Source of the DNA: Symbiodinium natans
Taxonomy: Eukaryota > Sar > Dinophyceae > Suessiales > Symbiodiniaceae
DNA: 64,000 nt
Direction: 5' to 3'
NCBI GenBank assembly: GCA_905221605.1
Contig: CAJNDS010000526.1
Span: 54,860-118,859 of the forward strand
Shown: positions 51,884 to 63,240 of the stretch, one piece after another
Numbering within the stretch: the stretch's first letter is position 1
Layout: each line of letters begins with the position of its first letter
Program-made: the position numbers and the translations under genes
Notes under the pieces: model-generated
Seen by the model: only the letters and a program-made list of their open reading frames with translations
The model's database searches: none
What the model was told of the DNA's origin: nothing

Positions 51884-52238
51884 GTGACATGGACTGGGCT
51901 GCAGCGTCTGCTTGGACTTAAAAAGTTATGCGCACAGCTCCTGGCAGGTGCCCTGCCAGATTGGGACCTGAAGCGGACAGAGGTCGAACATCTCTACGCG
52001 CGGGAGGTGAGTCCGAGATCTGGTACATGGGATTGCTGATGTAATGCGTCAACTCATGCCTGTCCCACCAAGCAATTACGCGGCCATGCTTTACACTGTT
52101 TGCACAGTCTGCCAAGCACTAAACAGTTCTTGCTGTGCAGGCCAGCTTGCCTCCGATCTTGTGCTTGAGAGGGCAGCACGACTTCGTGACCAAGGAGGGT
52201 CGGCTTTGTCTGTAGCATGTGCAGGTGATGACCTCTGA
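51884..52238 (+). CDS. 3' end of an unrecognised gene (two exons)
   Basis: Exon 51884-52006 follows CAAAG|GTG and ends at a GTGAGT donor (VTWTGLQRLLGLKKLCAQLL then PDWDLKRTEVEHLYARE). Exon 52146-52238 follows GGCCAG and reads LASDLVLERAARLRDQGGSA to TGA in matching phase. The product's C-terminus is helical. A 275-codon frame starting at 51212 contains the first exon but runs through simple repeats and is not accepted. Confidence 0.5.
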
Positions 52239-53115
52239 AGATTGTGGCCTGGTATCTAGCGAGCGGAGTTCAGTCCAAAGCTCTCCTATTGGCATTCAAA
52301 TTATGTTTAACGTCATCCGTTCAAGCCTTGACATGCCGTCGCAAACATAATTGCAGGGTAGCCACAGCCCCGACCAGCGCAGCACGCTGTGCTGACGCTG
52401 CAACCGGAACGAGGCCGTGCTGCGAAAAAGCCCAACTTTTGAGCAGGACTGCCTCGATGCATGGCGAGGCGTTGCAGATGCCCGTGGCAGAGCAAGCGGT
52501 ACCTTGGCTTCCACCCAAACCTAGCACGGCGAAGGTCTGGGATTTTTGTGGGCCTTTCTTCAAGATTCCACACACACACACGAAGTGGTATAAGTCAGGT
52601 TTGTGGACAGTTCAGCAGCTTCCTGGCTAGCAGTCGAAAAAAGCCTTGTTCATCCTTGTTCCAGAAAAGTTGATTGCCGTATCCTGCCCAGGCTACTTCA
52701 CAGAGAGCGAGCTAGGAGGGTGCGGCCACCATGCACACCTGGAAGCTCCAGACAGTTTGCTGAATAGCCTGCCTTTTTTTCAGACCAGAAGAATGTGCGT
52801 AGAAGGGTTGGTTTCGGAGCCCGCCGCGCCAAAGCGTCGGAACATCTTGCGTAGGAATGTCAGAACTAGGTGGACTGAATCCGGCTTCCAGACAAACTGC
52901 CAGATTCAAAGCTCGACAGCACATCCAGGATCCAGTGGCCGCTACGCTACGTCTTTGGCTTCTTGATGTGGAGGACTGTGGGAGTCATGAACCCGTGAGT
53001 GTTTTTGCTGATGTTACATCTGCTGGATGTGCCACATATTTGCCCTTCTGGGCCAGCGCAGTGCCATGCTGCGATCAACTCGACCTTCACTCAACCGATC
53101 TGTATGGCCTGTATG
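52239..53115. other. No resolvable gene
   Basis: Short frames; a (CA)6 run at about 52569. A minus frame at 52313-52581 is not convincing. Confidence 0.4.
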
Positions 53116-53116
53116 G

Positions 53117-53346
53117 CTCACCAGTAAGGATGGTGGCTTGTTCCGCTGCGATGAGCCTGAACCACCACCAGAGCATTCTGCTGCGGCCAAGCACTGCCGG
53201 CCGCTGTGGCGTCAGCCTTTCTCAACGAAGCACGCTTTCTTTTGCCATTTCTTCGTTAAACCCGATATTGAAAAGCTTGCTTGGACATTTCTGCAGAACA
53301 TGTCCTTTGACTTTCCCGTGCACGAGCTGCCAGACGTCTCTGCGAG
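53117..53346 (+). CDS. Candidate exon, unrecognised
   Basis: The plus frame KDGGLFRCDEPEPPPEHSAA, then HAFFCHFFVKPDIEKLAWTF and LQNMSFDFPVHELPDVSA, ends at an AG|GTGAGG donor. The composition is strongly protein-like. The start is approximate because several acceptors are possible. No family recognised. Confidence 0.45.
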
Positions 53347-53516
53347 GTGAGGAAGCCAGACAGGCGCTGGCAGATTGGGCCTCGCAGATGTGCTTCCCGG
53401 CAATCAACATTTGGAAAAGTCAACAGCTTCACTGGTGATTGCGAGCTTGGGGAGTTGAACTCGGCCCAAATTCGTGAAGCATGACATACAGGGGAGCCGT
53501 CGGTGGATTCTATATT

Positions 53517-53542
53517 CCCCCCCCCACCCCCCCCCCCCCCAA
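53517..53542. repeat. Poly-C tract
   Basis: About 23 C with single A interruptions. Confidence 0.9.
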
Positions 53543-53783
53543 CCCTCCCCCGAAGCCTCACCTAAGCCTGGTTGGCTATGTCTGATAGGCGCAAGAATTC
53601 TATCAATAAATATAATACTAACATTAAGAATATTCATAGTACTAATCATGTTAATAACAAGCCGTCTCGCCTCAGGTTGGGAGTCCGCACGCCGAGCCCC
53701 AGAGAGGCCAGGAGCCTGGCGATCTGTGGGCCAAGGCCTGGCAACGAATCACCCGCATACCGCAGCAGAATCTGACTGTTGCA

Positions 53784-53827
53784 ACTGGATACTCTTTTTT
53801 GGACATGTCGAAAAAATTGTATCCAGT
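53784..53827. repeat. Palindrome ACTGGATAC...GTATCCAGT
   Basis: Perfect 9-bp arms, then a T6/A6 inner stem and a GGACATGTCG centre, so nearly the whole 44 bases fold back. Confidence 0.75.
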
Positions 53828-53849
53828 AGCTTCGTAGTGTATGCATGAA

Positions 53850-55320
53850 GTGTAAAAGTTTTGTATTACAATGTAGTGATTGGCATTTTGCAAAGTTATT
53901 CATGTCTCCGCTTCGCTGCGGCACCATTCGCCCACGTGCGGCCGTACTGGGTTTCCCAGCGAGCTTGCGCACTAGTGGAGATCTCGAGCTGGGTTTCACG
54001 TTAGGGTGGAAACTATCGAAGATCATCCGAAGACCCCAAGACAAACCAACTGCCTGCTAGCAGAATTGCGTGACGTCCGGAACAATCAGTCTACACCTGC
54101 AAGCCTTCGCCAGAGGCCTCCCGCACCGAGACGCCTTTGCCCCATCACGTACAGCCCGGCGACTGGCAGAGTGGGCGTGGGAACTGCCGACACAAGAGCA
54201 CCTGATTCGCGTTCATCATTCTTTGGCATGCTGACAGCATTGCATCGCACAGCGCCACATCACACAACGTTGGGCTCTGCTTGATCTGACAGATCCGCTG
54301 CTTCGCTGAAGGGCGAGGTGTGACGAGTATTGGTACTGGCTGAGGTGTGGCTCTGCGGCGCAGACCAACACGCCAGAGGTCCCCGCACTGCTGTTCTGTT
54401 GTTGAGGAGCTCGTCTCATGTCTCGCGCGATATTCAGACATGCACCAATAAGACAGGGCATCGTGGGAATACACATCGAATCGCGGAATTGGGTCTTAGG
54501 GCAGGGGAGGGCAAGGCCAGATTAAGCCTTGGAAGCTGACTGGCAAAGCACAATCAAAGCCCAAACACAACAGGTTTGCACCATTGGCACCCTTCTGGAG
54601 GAGTGGGCAGTGCTCATGTCAAGAACCTGGTTTGCTGTTCCCGACATTAAGGTAGGCTACCAGGCTACCCGAACCAGAATGCATGTGGTGAACTATACTC
54701 ATTCATCCCAATTTCTGAAACTTGGATAGCACTTAGCATGGGACAAAGCCCCACGGTCACTCACTGGCCTTAACCTTGAGTTCAGTCAGTACAGGTGTAG
54801 AAACGTTATCACGCAAGTTTGTAGCGAGGTTATCCTCTTGAGGTCACCTGGGATATGACCCTGGCGTCACAGGACCCACCGGCAGTTCAAGGTACTCGAT
54901 TGGCCTTGGCCGTGCTCGGCGACAAGGACGTCAGACATCGATAAGGGCCGTGATGTTCGCAGTCCTGTACAGAACACATAAAGGAAACCAACTTACCGCC
55001 AATTCCGAGGAGCGTGACTTGAGAGCAAGCACCATGCGAAACACAGGATTCTCACTCATGTAGACACTCTGTTCCAAAAGGGCGTGGTTTGAAGGCTTCT
55101 AGAGAAAGCTAAGCTTGGCTAAAAGCCTGCCGATTCCGAGCGCACGAAGGATTCAGCAAGGAAACAATGCACTGGACTGGTCGTTGTGCTCCTGCTCTCT
55201 TGACTTTCTTCTAGTTTTTTTCGTTTGCGGCACTAATTGAAGCTCATGCGTTGCGCTTGTGCCTGGCTTGCTGTTTTGCCAATTCGTGTTCTGATGTACA
55301 CAAAGCTTCAGGGGTTGTGA
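53850..55320. other. No resolvable gene
   Basis: 54060-54470 has open plus frames with ARCDEYWYWLRCGSAAQTNT-like sequence and stops, possibly a decayed retroelement. 54560-54650 (TIGTLLEEWAVLMSRTWFAV) may be an exon. Neither is firm. Confidence 0.35.
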
Positions 55321-55327
55321 CTTGACA

Positions 55328-55671
55328 GTATCTTGTTTGCTTTTGAGCCTCTGGGGCCGGCTGATTTCTGGACCTCTTCACAAGCTAAGACGTATCTAGA
55401 AGTTCAAAAGCCAGAAACTGACAAAGAGCAGATCTATCCGCAAGCTGGATCAAAGTTGCGCGCCTTCAAAGGAGCCTTCTCCAGTGCTGGCGATCGCTGC
55501 TCGGTGGCATTGACAGATGCATTTTTCCCGAGCACATGGGGCCAAGCCAACAGAGCCCGTCCTCTCCAGGTTTGCTTGGAGGTCGCTGGCAACCCGAGAG
55601 CATTCAGGATTGTGGGCGCTGCATCAGATCCAAAGAACAAAGATGGCCAGCGAGCTGCGTCAGCATTATGA
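55328..55671 (+). CDS. Candidate terminal exon, unrecognised
   Basis: After TTGACAG a plus frame of 113 codons reads FAFEPLGPADFWTSSQAKTY, then KLRAFKGAFSSAGDRCSVAL and FRIVGAASDPKNKDGQRAAS, ending at TGA. The balanced composition supports coding. It may contain one intron after CGTCCTCTCCAG|GTTTGC. No family recognised. Confidence 0.45.
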
Positions 55672-57897
55672 CGATGGTGTTAGCGAGAAGGCCTGGCCCT
55701 AGGAAATAGAGTGTCCTCCGTGTCTTCATGCTGTTTCATTGCTGGTCCTGAGTTTTCTAAGGCTTTACAAGTGTTAGGCTCAGAGTTACGGGTTGGACAT
55801 GTAGAATTTGCGCCGTGCTCATCTTGATCTTGAGCTGTGGCTTAAGGAGTTTGCGAAGAAGCGGTGCGCGAGGTGCAGTCGAGATTGCCCTAGAGCCTTA
55901 GAGGGAAGAATTTCTGGCGAGCAGCCACCGGCTTTCTGAACAGCGGCCACCTGCGCTGTATGTGGTGGTTCCCAAACCCGGGAGTCTCCCTAATATACCC
56001 CCAAAAATGCCGACATCTTTTCAGAAGCAGATGTTTTAGCACTGGTACTGTGCACTCGAGAGAGCACCGCTCAGCATGGAAGGCTCTGAAACCCAGACTC
56101 CTGCAAAGTATCCGGCTCCAATTCCAAGTTTCTTCAGCTGGTGGCTAATATTGTATCCAAACGTAATGGAGTCCCACCAGTGTGCCTAAGGCAGACTGGA
56201 GGGTACTGCTATGGCAGGCAGAGAAAGGCTGCTTTGGTGCAGCCTAGCCCATTTTCATGCTCTACGGCAAGGCTCCGCGCAGCTTACCGTGGGAATGTAC
56301 ATGTACATTAGCGGGCCTGGACCAGACACAAATTATGCAGCCTGTCCGGTCGTTGTGATGGCGTTGGAACGCTGGAAAAGAAGTTCCTCATGGTCCAGAC
56401 CTGCGAGGGTTTCCTGCTGGTCGTGTAAAGAACACGTGCAGGGCCAAATCGATTCAGTCAGAATACTGCAGGGAGCAGAACACATCCTAGTCCCGAGTGG
56501 GAACAGGCGTTCTGAAACTGGATTCCATCTTCGAAGTAGGCAGTTGCAGCGAACCACACACACACACACACACACACACCCGCCTCGCTCAAGGTTTCAG
56601 AATGCCAACAAACGGAATGCGGAGGATGGGGGATTGCTTAACCATAGCGAATTTTCGCAGCACAGCTCTGCGGCTGCTTTGCCCATATGCTGTCGGGGTT
56701 TGGGTCCCGTGCTGGGACATGCCTGTTCCTAGCTGTGGTCGGCCGGAAAAGCGCGATCAGCTAGCAAATCGACCAAGCATCAGCATCCAGGCCTTGCACG
56801 GAGAGACTTCATTGACTTGCATCTGCCATAATGCCTCACACATTAGCCTACCATGCCTCAGCCACTCATTCGAAGCTTGGGCTCCGCATGCCACTGGAGA
56901 TGAATACACATAGGTGTCAGGATGGCCCAAAAGACGTGCAAATTAATTAGTATTCAAGTCCTGAATGCTCAGAAGTAATCCAGCTGGTTCATGGAGTCAA
57001 CATACTGACGAAAGGCAAAATAGGACTGGACCTGCTGGGCACTGTGCCATGCTCCAGGCCTAAGGAACAAAACGTGCATGAATCGCATTGAAATCTGGCG
57101 TCGGCTTCCCATTGCTCCGTGTTCTTGCCGCTCTTCACGAGAGGGGGAGCTCGGAAAGTATTTGCGCCATCAAGACCTTTCTAAAGCAGTTCTTGTCGTT
57201 TGCAGGTGCCCAGTGCGAAGAGCTGCCCGGGGGATGAGCACTGACTGGGTTTGTCAGTGACCTGGCTGAGCAACCTTGTAGGACTTCATGCGGCTTCAAA
57301 TCTTCATCACTCTTCAGTGGGCAAGGCTAGGTAGTGGACACCAACACGTCAAGCAGATCCATCGCTTGTCCTCGTCTGCTTGCGTCACCACGGTGGATCC
57401 TGCAAGTACCGTCTCGTACTTTCCAGGACTTTCGGGTAGCATGTGGCAATGTGTGGCTTCGGATGTGGGAGCTACGACACATCTTAGGATGATAGACAAA
57501 AGCAGCGCGGAGGGACAACCCTAGTGAGTAAAGCCGGGAGTGGCTGCAGCGAAACATGGTGAAAGGGCCTTTTCAGACCCTGGGCTAAGCAGTTAAGCCG
57601 CACACAGCTGGGCAAAGCTGCCTAACCCCAGCTGCAGGTGCTGTAATAAGGCCAGCTGGCGTTTGCACCTTGATGGACAGCGAACCAACTCGCAGGAGAG
57701 GAGCTATCCTGGGAAACGGCTCGAGAAACTCACCAGCTGAAAATGGGTGGCAAAAGGTTACCGGTGGAATGGGTGGACCAGAACAAGGCCTCATCTGCCC
57801 GTTTGTTCCTCCACATGGATGGCTCGGCCCATATGCATTGGAGCCATGATCGGCCTCGCAATGGTCCAATCTCCCGAAAGTTCACTCAGAATCTCAG
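55672..57897. other. No resolvable gene
   Basis: Contains (CA)12 at 56557-56580, through which a 173-codon plus frame passes by chance. Other frames are short. Confidence 0.4.
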
Positions 57898-58108
57898 GTT
57901 TCCTTCTTGCGGTTCTAGCGCCGCTCAGCTCGATGAGCTGCGTCGGAGGCATCCAACCGGCTTCGCGCACGATGAGGCCTCGAGCTTTCTTCATGCAGTG
58001 ATGAAGGGATTGGCGGGTCAAGGCGGTGAAATGTCGAGTGGGCCCGAAACGAGGTTGACTTGGGTCGAGGTGCTTCTGAGCGGCCGGCTTCTTTATCCCA
58101 AGAACTGA
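57898..58108 (+). CDS. Candidate terminal exon, unrecognised
   Basis: ATCTCAG|G opens FPSCGSSAAQLDELRRRHPT, then GFAHDEASSFLHAVMKGLAG and TRLTWVEVLLSGRLLYPKN, ending TGA. Hydrophilic, helix-forming, AG|G acceptor. No family recognised. Confidence 0.45.
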
Positions 58109-58649
58109 AACTTCAGTATTGGATGCTTGTTTTTGCAGGGCTGCTATAGTCTCCCCATCCATGATCTCCAGACCTGAAGCTAAACCGAGCTCTCACCCAT
58201 CCACCCGCCAGCCAAGCAACGCATACCCCAAGCTGCAGGACCCCACGCTGCGTGTATGTACGGCCTCACAAGCTGCATTTGGTTGGGTACCGTACCTGTA
58301 CGCCGTACGCTAGTCGATAGCAGCATCTTGCCCCGAGCACTTGCGCATGTTCCAGTTGTGTCTGCACTGACCGGCTTGGACCCATCAGATGGTAACAGAA
58401 ATGTTAATGATAATTACATCTGGTGGCAGTGCCTCCTGGCCATTCAATCAGCTACTGGACATAGTTTCGGTTCGGATTCCGCAAGCACAACCCTGCACAC
58501 CTTTGGGGCAGCTTCTAATTAGAAGACATGCAGTGTTCAAATCATCCCTTTGCACTGGTACTTCAGAGCTAGCGAGGTATGTCGACGGCTGCCGCTGCCT
58601 GCCAAACAGGAGACGTGCCCCGCTTCGCCACAAAATCTAGCCGCATCAG

Positions 58650-61600
58650 CTCCACAATGTTCCTTTATGCGGCATGCTTCAGACTGCAGCTGGCTCCGTA
58701 CCCACATTGCTCAGAGCCAAACATCTGCTGGCAGGAAGACCCACCCCTCGACGACAGCTTTCTTGCGGGAATCAAGGAGGAGCCTGGTTCCAGCCAGGTT
58801 TTAGTGAATAGGGGTTTAGGGCTGGCTGCAAGAGACCTGGTTTCAAAGAAAGGGGTTTCGGGTTTAGGATAGAGTTGAGGACTTGGCTGCGAGTAAGATG
58901 AAGGGGCTCTGCATTGGATTTCAATTTCGGCTGCTCATTTTCAGGGCGACCATCACCCCAAGCCATGGAGGAACTCGCCTCCATCGAAGAAAGCGAGCAA
59001 AACATACAGGCTCTTTCGCAGGCATCTTGGCACATCCCATATGTTTGGCAGGTCTATCGTGTTGAGATCGATGTTGATGTTCAGTCTTTTCAGTATTTTT
59101 GTTGCTTTGCAACTTAGGTCAGCTGGAGCTTATAGCATGCGTAACATTGCGGTGCCTGCCCTCCCTCGATCCTGCAAAGTGGATTGGGCATTCATACGCC
59201 CACAATTTTTTGAAAGCCACAACAGCCCCAGTAAAACCGCAAATCGTTTTGACGTTGCATAAGAGCGCCCGGGTCTCTGCAGCTATGTTGGCTGCTAGAT
59301 CAGTGTGTGGGACACTGTACGAGCGTTTTCAAGTCAAACAGGCAAGCAGGCGTTTGACTGGCTTTCTGGGGTTCTCGGCCCAGGAAAAGGATCGTTTTCA
59401 AGTCAAACAGGCAAGCAGGCGTTTGACTGGCTTTCTGGGGTTCTCGGCCCAGGAAAAGGATCGTTTTCAAGTCAAACAGGCAAGCAGGCGTTTGACTGGC
59501 TTTCTGGGGTTCTCGGCCCAGGAAAAGGAGCGTTTTCAAGTCAAACAGGCAAGCAGGCGTTTGACTGGGTTTGTGGGGGTCTCGGCCCAGGAAAAGGAGC
59601 GTTTTCAAGTCAAACAGGCAAGCAGGCGTTTGACTGGGTTTGTGGGGTTCTCGGCCCAGGAAAGGAGCGTTTTCAAGTCAAACAGGCCAGCAGGCGTTTG
59701 ACTGGGTTTATGGGGTTCTCGGCCCAGGAAAGGAGCGTTTTCAAGTCAAGCAGGCCAGCAGGCGTTTGACTGGGTTTATGGGGTTCTCGGCCCAGGAAAG
59801 GAGCGTTTTCAAGTCAAACAGGCCAGCAGGCGTTTGACTGGGTTTATGGGGTTCTCGGCCCAGGAAAGGAGCGTTTTCAAGTCAAACAGGCCAGCAGGCG
59901 TTTGACTGGGTTTATGGGGTTCTCGGCCCAGGAAAGGAGCGATTTCAAGTCAAACAGGCCAGCAGGCGTTTGACTGGGTTTATGGGGTTCTCGGCCCAGG
60001 AAAGGAGCGTTTTCAAGTCAAACAGGCCAGCAGGCGTTTGACTGGGTTTATGGGGTTCTCGGCCCAGGAAAGGAGCGTTTTCAAGTCAAACAGGCCAGCA
60101 GGCGTTTGACTGGGTTTATGGGGTTCTCGGCCCAGGAAAGGAGCGTTTTCAAGTCAAACAGGCCAGCAGGCGTTTGACTGGGTTTATGGGGTTCTCGGCC
60201 CAGGAAAGGAGCGTTTTCAAGTCAAACAGGCCAGCAGGCGTTTGACTGGGTTTATGGGGTTCTCGGCCGAGGGCCAGCAGGCGTTTGACTGGGTTTATGG
60301 GGTTCTCGGCCCAGGAAAGGAGCGTTTTCAAGTCAAACAGGCCAGCAGGCGTTTGACTTTTCAAGTCAAACAGGCCAGCAGGCGTTTGACTGGGTTTATG
60401 GGGTTCTCGGCCCAGGAAAGGAGCGTTTTCAAGTCAAACAGGCCAGCAGGCGTTTGACTGGGTTTATGGGGTTCTCGGCCCAGGAAAGGAGCGTTTTCAA
60501 GTCAAACAGGCCAGCAGGCGTTTGACTGGGTTTATGGGGTTCTCGGCCCAGGAAAGGAGCGTTTTCAAGTCAAACAGGCCAGCAGGCGTTTGACTGGGTT
60601 TATGGGGTTCTCGGCCCAGGAAAGGAGCGTTTTCAAGTCAAACAGGCCAGCAGGCGTTTGACTGGGTTTATGGGGTTCTCGGCCCAGGAAAGGAGCGTTT
60701 TCAAGTCAAACAGGCCAGCAGGCGTTTGACTGGGTTTATGGGGTTCTCGGCCCAGGAAAGGCGTTTTCAAGTCAAACAGGCCAGCAGGCGTTTGACTGGT
60801 TTATGGGGTTCTAGGCCAAGGAACGTTTTCAAGTCAAACAGGCCAGCAGGCGTTTGACTGGGTTTATGGGGTTCTCGGCCCAGGAAAGGAGCGTTTTCAA
60901 GTCAAACAGGCCAGCAGGCGTTTGACTGGGTTTATGGGGTTCTCGGCCCAGGAAAGGAGCGTTTTCAAGTCAAACAGGCCAGCAGGCGTTTGACTGGGTT
61001 TATGGGGTTCTCGGCCCAGGAAAGGAGCGTTTTCAAGTCAAACAGGCCAGCAGGCGTTTGACTGGGTTTATGGGGTTCTCGGCCCAGGAAAGGAGCGTTT
61101 TCAAGTCAAACAGGCCAGCAGGCGTTTGACTGGGTTTATGGGGTTCTCGGCCCAGGAAAGGAGCGTTTTCAAGTCAAACAGGCCAGCAGGCGTTTGACTG
61201 GGTTTATGGGGTTCTCGGCCCAGGAAAGGAGCGTTTTCAAGTCAAACAGGCCAGCAGGCGTTTGACTGGGTTTATGGGGTTCTCGGCCCAGGAAAGGAGC
61301 GTTTTCAAGTCAAACAGGCCAGCAGGCGTTTGACTGGGTTTATGGGGTTCTCGGCCCAGGAAAGGAGCGTTTTCAAGTCAAACAGGCCAGCAGGCGTTTG
61401 ACTGGGTTTATGGGGTTCTCGGCCCAGGAAAGGAGCGTTTTCAAGTCAAACAGGCCAGCAGGCGTTTGACTGGGTTTATGGGGTTCTCTTTACAGGTTTT
61501 CTTTGGTCAGCCCTGAGGTCTTCAGATTCTACGCGCGGAATGCAAGGCAGTTGGCACAGCTGCTCGTCGATTTCCTGATGAAGCACCTTGGCTGGCAAGC

Positions 61601-61661
61601 CTTGCCATTGACCAGCTTGCTTCAGAGAGTCATCAGTCTTCCTTCCAAGATTTTTTGCTAG
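58650..61661 (+). CDS. Unrecognised gene with a satellite-filled intron (3' part)
   Basis: Exons that join in phase: about 58650-58813 (ICWQEDPPLDDSFLAGIKEE), 58945-59058 (RPSPQAMEELASIEESEQNI, then QALSQASWHIPYVWQVY), 59118-59316 (DPAKWIGHSYAHNFLKATTA, then LHKSARVSAAMLAARSVCGT) and 61496-61661 (FSLVSPEVFRFYARNARQLA, then QLLVDFLMKHLGWQALP, stop TAG). Acceptors are AG|G; donors are GT. The first donor, at 58814, lies in a telomere-like GGGGTTTAGGG. The last intron (59317-61495) is almost wholly a 68-bp satellite. No domain was recognised, so the function is unknown. Confidence 0.55.
58812..58869 (+). repeat. Degenerate telomere-like motifs
   Basis: GGGGTTTAGGGCTGG and GGGGTTTCGGGTTTAGGA, inside an intron of the surrounding gene. 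Confidence 0.55.
59324..61488 (+). repeat. 68-bp satellite array, about 32 units
   Basis: Unit starts are at 59324, 59393, 59462, 59531 and 59600 (69-bp spacing), then mostly every 68 bp to 61436. The first four units have GAAAAGG where the rest have GAAAGG, and differ also in GGCAAGCAGG against GGCCAGCAGG and CTTTCTGGGG or GTTTGTGGGG against GTTTATGGGG. Two partial units lie at about 60256 and 60358, and shortened ones at 60696 and 60762. Each unit contains AGTCAAAC...GTTTGACT, an 8-bp inverted repeat. The array fills an intron of the surrounding gene. Confidence 0.97.
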
Positions 61662-61704
61662 TGCTATCTATTGCAATGATTGGTTTACGACTAGCAATCA
61701 GCAC

Positions 61705-61845
61705 CAGAAGTGGCATTAGCAGTACCAGTAGGAGTAGTAATAGTAGTTAGTAGTCGTCGTCTTCGTCGTCGTAGTAGTCGTCGTAGTCATAGTAGTAGGA
61801 GTAGGAGTAGCAGGAGCAGTAGCAGTAATCGTCGTCGTCGTCATT
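61705..61845. repeat. Trinucleotide repeat cluster (AGT/CGT/AGG)
   Basis: Runs of AGTAGT, TCGTCG and AGGAGT merge. It resembles the cluster at 8440-8640. Confidence 0.88.
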
Positions 61846-63010
61846 GGCCTTTACCGGCCTGCACGAATTTGCTGCCCCGCTTGGTGGCCAGGCAATGTTT
61901 TCCCTGGGAGCTGATCCATGCTTTTCACTTGTTGGACGACATCTTGCTGCCGCTAGGGATGCAAGCCTTAGACGTCGGGATGAGCTTGAGAGTCCATTGG
62001 CCATTGCTTGCAATGCATAGGTCAAGGGCGGTATCATTGTACTTGAAAGGCTGGACTACTTTGTCATGAGGTCACCCGAAGCCTAGTTGGGCCTAGTTAA
62101 AGGTGACGGAGGAACCTGCCAGCAGATACTCACACGTCATGAGAGGTTGGACAACACCGGGTGCTACAAAGCTGAGCTGGCTGACCGCCCATCAGCTCAG
62201 ACAAGACTTGCTCAGATGTGGTGGGGGCTAAACTAGAGCTTCGTTTGGATGAATTCCATTTCCAGCTTCCAGTATCAATGTTGCCTGTAAGGGCGACTTC
62301 TCTGCGTCGACCCCTCATGAACGTAGTTCTGGGTGAATTGCGAGTTAATGGCCTGGAGATGATATACGGTGTCCATCACGTCATGCGGTCGATTGGTATG
62401 CGAAAGCCTTTCGGCAGGCACGGTTGGATGTCTCTTTGGTGTTCCATGTTGGGCAACCGTGCAACCATACTAGCTTGCTGGGCAATGCAATGTTGCTCTC
62501 GTGTAATTGCCGTCCCAATCAAGCACGCAGTGCATATCCCAAGGTGCCGTTTCCATAGTTGTTGATGCTACTTGGCCATTGACCATTCACGGGCTCCAGA
62601 AACGAAGCATGGCTTGTCTGCTTCCCCTTCAACATCGCTCATGACATGCCTGGCTTTTGAATAATTCGCTCCCACATGCCTCTAAGTGTAGACGTTCATC
62701 ATTCTAGTGCATGAACTTGTTCGCAGCTCGTGCTTGTGGCAGTAGTCGGGTTGTGCTTGAATGTTGCTTCTGCTCCACCAAAAGGAGTTCGATTCTATCG
62801 AGCCTGGCATGACAAGGAAGCTGTCAATTCTAGCTTCCTGTTGATGTTGCCATTTTTCTCGCTGGCTCAAAGTCGGACTTTAGTGTGCTTTTGTTCCCGA
62901 AACGGTGCCTACAGTCGCGTGCGCGCGGCACGGCCAACCCGGTTTCACAGGATCTCGCTCACCGTTTTGGCCGAATCGCTCTTGCCCAGGTTCTAAGGGG
63001 TCGGTGCGTC
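61846..63010. other. No resolvable gene
   Basis: Plus frames at 62218-62565 and 62730-62996 are open; the second contains PPKGVRFYRAWHDKEAVNSS, which may be an exon. Splice sites were not fixed. Confidence 0.35.
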
Positions 63011-63030
63011 TTTTTGTTGCTCGGAATCAG

Positions 63031-63046
63031 CCGGGGGGGGGGGGGG
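63031..63046. repeat. Poly-G tract
   Basis: About 15 G after AGCC. Confidence 0.9.
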
Positions 63047-63054
63047 GTGCATCG

Positions 63055-63240
63055 TTTGCTCGATAGAGCAGCCTCCTTGGCACAGCGTGCTGCCTCGGTT
63101 GGTTCAAATCATGTTCCTGCCTTGCGGTCTGTGCCACGGAACATAAAAGTAGTACAGTGCAGCCCCAGAGTACTAGCAACAGATGATGCTCCGGTGGTTG
63201 AGCCTGTACAGTGTATGTCAAGAGAGACGCAGACTTGACC
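63055..63240 (+). CDS. Candidate terminal exon, unrecognised
   Basis: A plus frame RLLDRAASLAQRAASVGSNH, then IKVVQCSPRVLATDDAPVVE and PVQCMSRETQT, ends at TGA. No acceptor was fixed; no family recognised. Confidence 0.3.

Noticed and set aside
51212-52039. 275-codon plus frame as one protein
   Set aside because: The first third is encoded by purine-rich tandem repeats; only the segment from 51884 to 52006 has splice sites and protein-like composition.
59324-61488. The 68-bp array as a CRISPR array
   Set aside because: Units are contiguous and almost identical with no unique spacers, and the surroundings are a eukaryotic split gene.
63060-63125. tRNA-like gene (GGTTCAAATC box)
   Set aside because: Only a B-box-like motif; the arms do not pair into a cloverleaf, and the stretch reads as coding.
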